From an uncultured Eubacteriales bacterium (GTDB lineage: Bacteria > Bacillota > Clostridia > Lachnospirales > Lachnospiraceae): a stretch of 6,589 nt of DNA. The position numbers were made by a program, and so were the translations under genes. Below, piece after piece: positions 5,980-6,589 of this stretch (within the stretch, counting starts at the first letter, position 1; each line of letters opens with the position of its first letter). Location: positions 1-6,589 of the forward strand of contig ONWL01000083.1 in NCBI GenBank assembly GCA_900321525.1. The letters run 5' to 3'. The notes below the pieces were generated by a model. The model was given only the letters and a program-made list of their open reading frames with translations. It made no database searches and was not told the DNA's origin.

Positions 5980-6459
5980 TTATTTGATTGACTCTAAATA
6001 TGCTCTCTCCTCTTCTGTCAGACTTTCCTGAAAGCTTTTTTCATGCAGTACAATATCTTTCAACAAACATGCTTTCAAATAAGTTTCTGAATCTCCAGAT
6101 TCATATAATTCTTTCGTCTTCTCAATCAGTACATCTTTCCCCGATTTCCTCTTTAACAATTCCGCATACGCATCTGACTCCTTTGCCAACCCCTTTACGC
6201 CTTCTTCTATGGAAGAGGTCACATACACATCCATCAACAATGGGAATTCTGCCACTGCCTGTGCCAGCGCTTCATCACTCATTTTCTTTAATTTTTCAGG
6301 TGAAATTTTGCAGACATTTAAAATCTGTTTTGCACTCATAGACTCTGTGTTTGGGTACTGGTAATCAGAGTCTCTGTGATTTCTAGCAACCACAATTGCA
6401 CCTACCACAACCAACAACATCATCAACCCAACTAATATCCGTATTACATCTCTTTTCAT
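5980..6459 (-). CDS. Membrane-anchored protein of unknown function
   Basis: The product is 159 aa: a basic start (MKRD), one hydrophobic segment at about 5-25 ending in AR, then a polar, mostly helical extracytoplasmic domain. No cysteine stands at a lipobox position, so this is a signal anchor rather than a lipoprotein. The stretch from about 43 to 107 (QILNVCKISPEKL, then KKMSDEAL, AEFPLLMDVYV and later ELLKRKSGKDVL) resembles, from memory, a recurring domain of Clostridia/Bacillus secreted proteins with a pattern like CqIPEdiLk-MsTeaL-etvl-yPll-di; that family has no known function as far as I know. Two starts are possible: ATG 6459 (GGAG 6 nt upstream, chosen) and ATG 6471 (AAAGG upstream, 163 aa). 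It lies 100 bp before the permease and is probably co-transcribed with it from a promoter at 6564-6537, suggesting an accessory role, but this is only context. Confidence 0.75.
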   Translation of the reverse strand: MKRDVIRILVGLMMLLVVVGAIVVARNHRDSDYQYPNTESMSAKQILNVCKISPEKLKKMSDEALAQAVAEFPLLMDVYVTSSIEEGVKGLAKESDAYAELLKRKSGKDVLIEKTKELYESGDSETYLKACLLKDIVLHEKSFQESLTEEERAYLESIK

Positions 6460-6512
6460 TTTAATCTCCATTCCGCCGCCTTTGGCTTGTGGCACAAATA
6501 GTAATGAAAGTA

Positions 6513-6541
6513 TCGACCTTCCTCCGCACTGTGTCTATAAT
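6513..6541 (+). promoter_or_regulatory. Plus-strand sigma-A promoter for a divergent gene
   Basis: TCGACC (6513-6518) is followed after exactly 17 bp by a perfect TATAAT (6536-6541). Transcription would start near 6548 and run off the right edge of the window, past the strong ribosome binding site at 6572-6579. Confidence 0.7.
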
Positions 6542-6564
6542 AGAGGTGAGAAGCTACACTACAA
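6537..6564 (-). promoter_or_regulatory. Minus-strand promoter for the 159-aa gene and permease
   Basis: On the minus strand TTGTAG (6564-6559) is followed after 16 bp by TATTAT (6542-6537). The -35 is weak (3 of 6), the -10 matches 5 of 6. The predicted start near 6530 gives a leader of about 70 nt before ATG 6459. The -10 block is the same DNA as the -10 of the plus-strand promoter, read on the other strand. Confidence 0.5.
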
Positions 6565-6571
6565 AGCACGG

Positions 6572-6579
6572 GGAGGTGA
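6572..6579 (+). promoter_or_regulatory. Strong ribosome binding site of an off-window gene
   Basis: GGAGGTGA is an uninterrupted match to the 3' end of 16S rRNA. With usual spacing the start codon would be at about 6585-6592, so the final A (6589) may be the first base of an ATG. The gene itself lies outside the window and cannot be identified. Confidence 0.65.
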
Positions 6580-6589
6580 GTCGTAAAAA

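Noticed and set aside
6518..6526. GGAGGAAGG on the minus strand, a strong ribosome-binding-like sequence in the leader of the 159-aa gene
   Set aside because: No ATG, GTG or TTG lies at a usable distance after it; the nearest in-frame GTG (6495) is more than 20 nt away. It is not called as a functional site.

Overview
The window looks like a chromosomal segment from a Firmicute of class Clostridia, most likely Lachnospiraceae or close relatives. The reasons are strong AGGAGG-type ribosome binding sites at most genes, sigma-A promoters with 17-bp spacers, moderate G+C, and the grouping of nrdR, a yqeG-type HAD phosphatase and a PGKG-type efp. This placement is an inference from gene content. 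All six recognised genes lie on the minus strand, so transcription runs from high to low coordinates.

Layout in transcription order. (1) At 6513-6589 there is a compact promoter region. A plus-strand promoter and a minus-strand promoter share one TATAAT/TATTAT block, and a strong plus-strand ribosome binding site at 6572-6579 points to a divergent gene starting at or just past the window edge. (2) At 6459-5980 is a small membrane-anchored protein of unknown function. (3) A perfect 12-bp hairpin at 5894-5923 precedes the ribosome binding site of a large FtsX/MacB-type ABC permease (5879-3561). The permease stops after its second extracellular domain and lacks the C-terminal membrane segments expected of the family. 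No ABC ATPase is present in the window. (4) A roughly 225-bp imperfect foldback element (3324-3551) begins 9 bp beyond the permease stop codon and fills most of the gap before the next gene. (5) At 3285-1954 is a MATE-family multidrug/Na+ or H+ antiporter. (6) A clear promoter (1861-1833) and a structured leader drive nrdR (1741-1268), whose stop overlaps the start of yqeG (1271-738) in ATGA, forming a translationally coupled pair. (7) efp (616-59) has its own near-consensus promoter (721-693), a leader hairpin and a rho-independent terminator at the window edge (34-4).

How the genes relate: nrdR, yqeG and efp are housekeeping functions (control of ribonucleotide reductase, probable phosphatidylglycerophosphate-type phosphatase, rescue of proline-stalled ribosomes). 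The 3285-6459 part is accessory in character (two transport-type membrane proteins, an orphan membrane-anchored protein and a repeat). The most notable points are the foldback element next to an apparently 3'-truncated permease, three hairpins just upstream of genes (efp, nrdR, permease), and the overlapping divergent promoters. I found no CRISPR array, tRNA, rRNA, transposase or clear novel multi-gene system.
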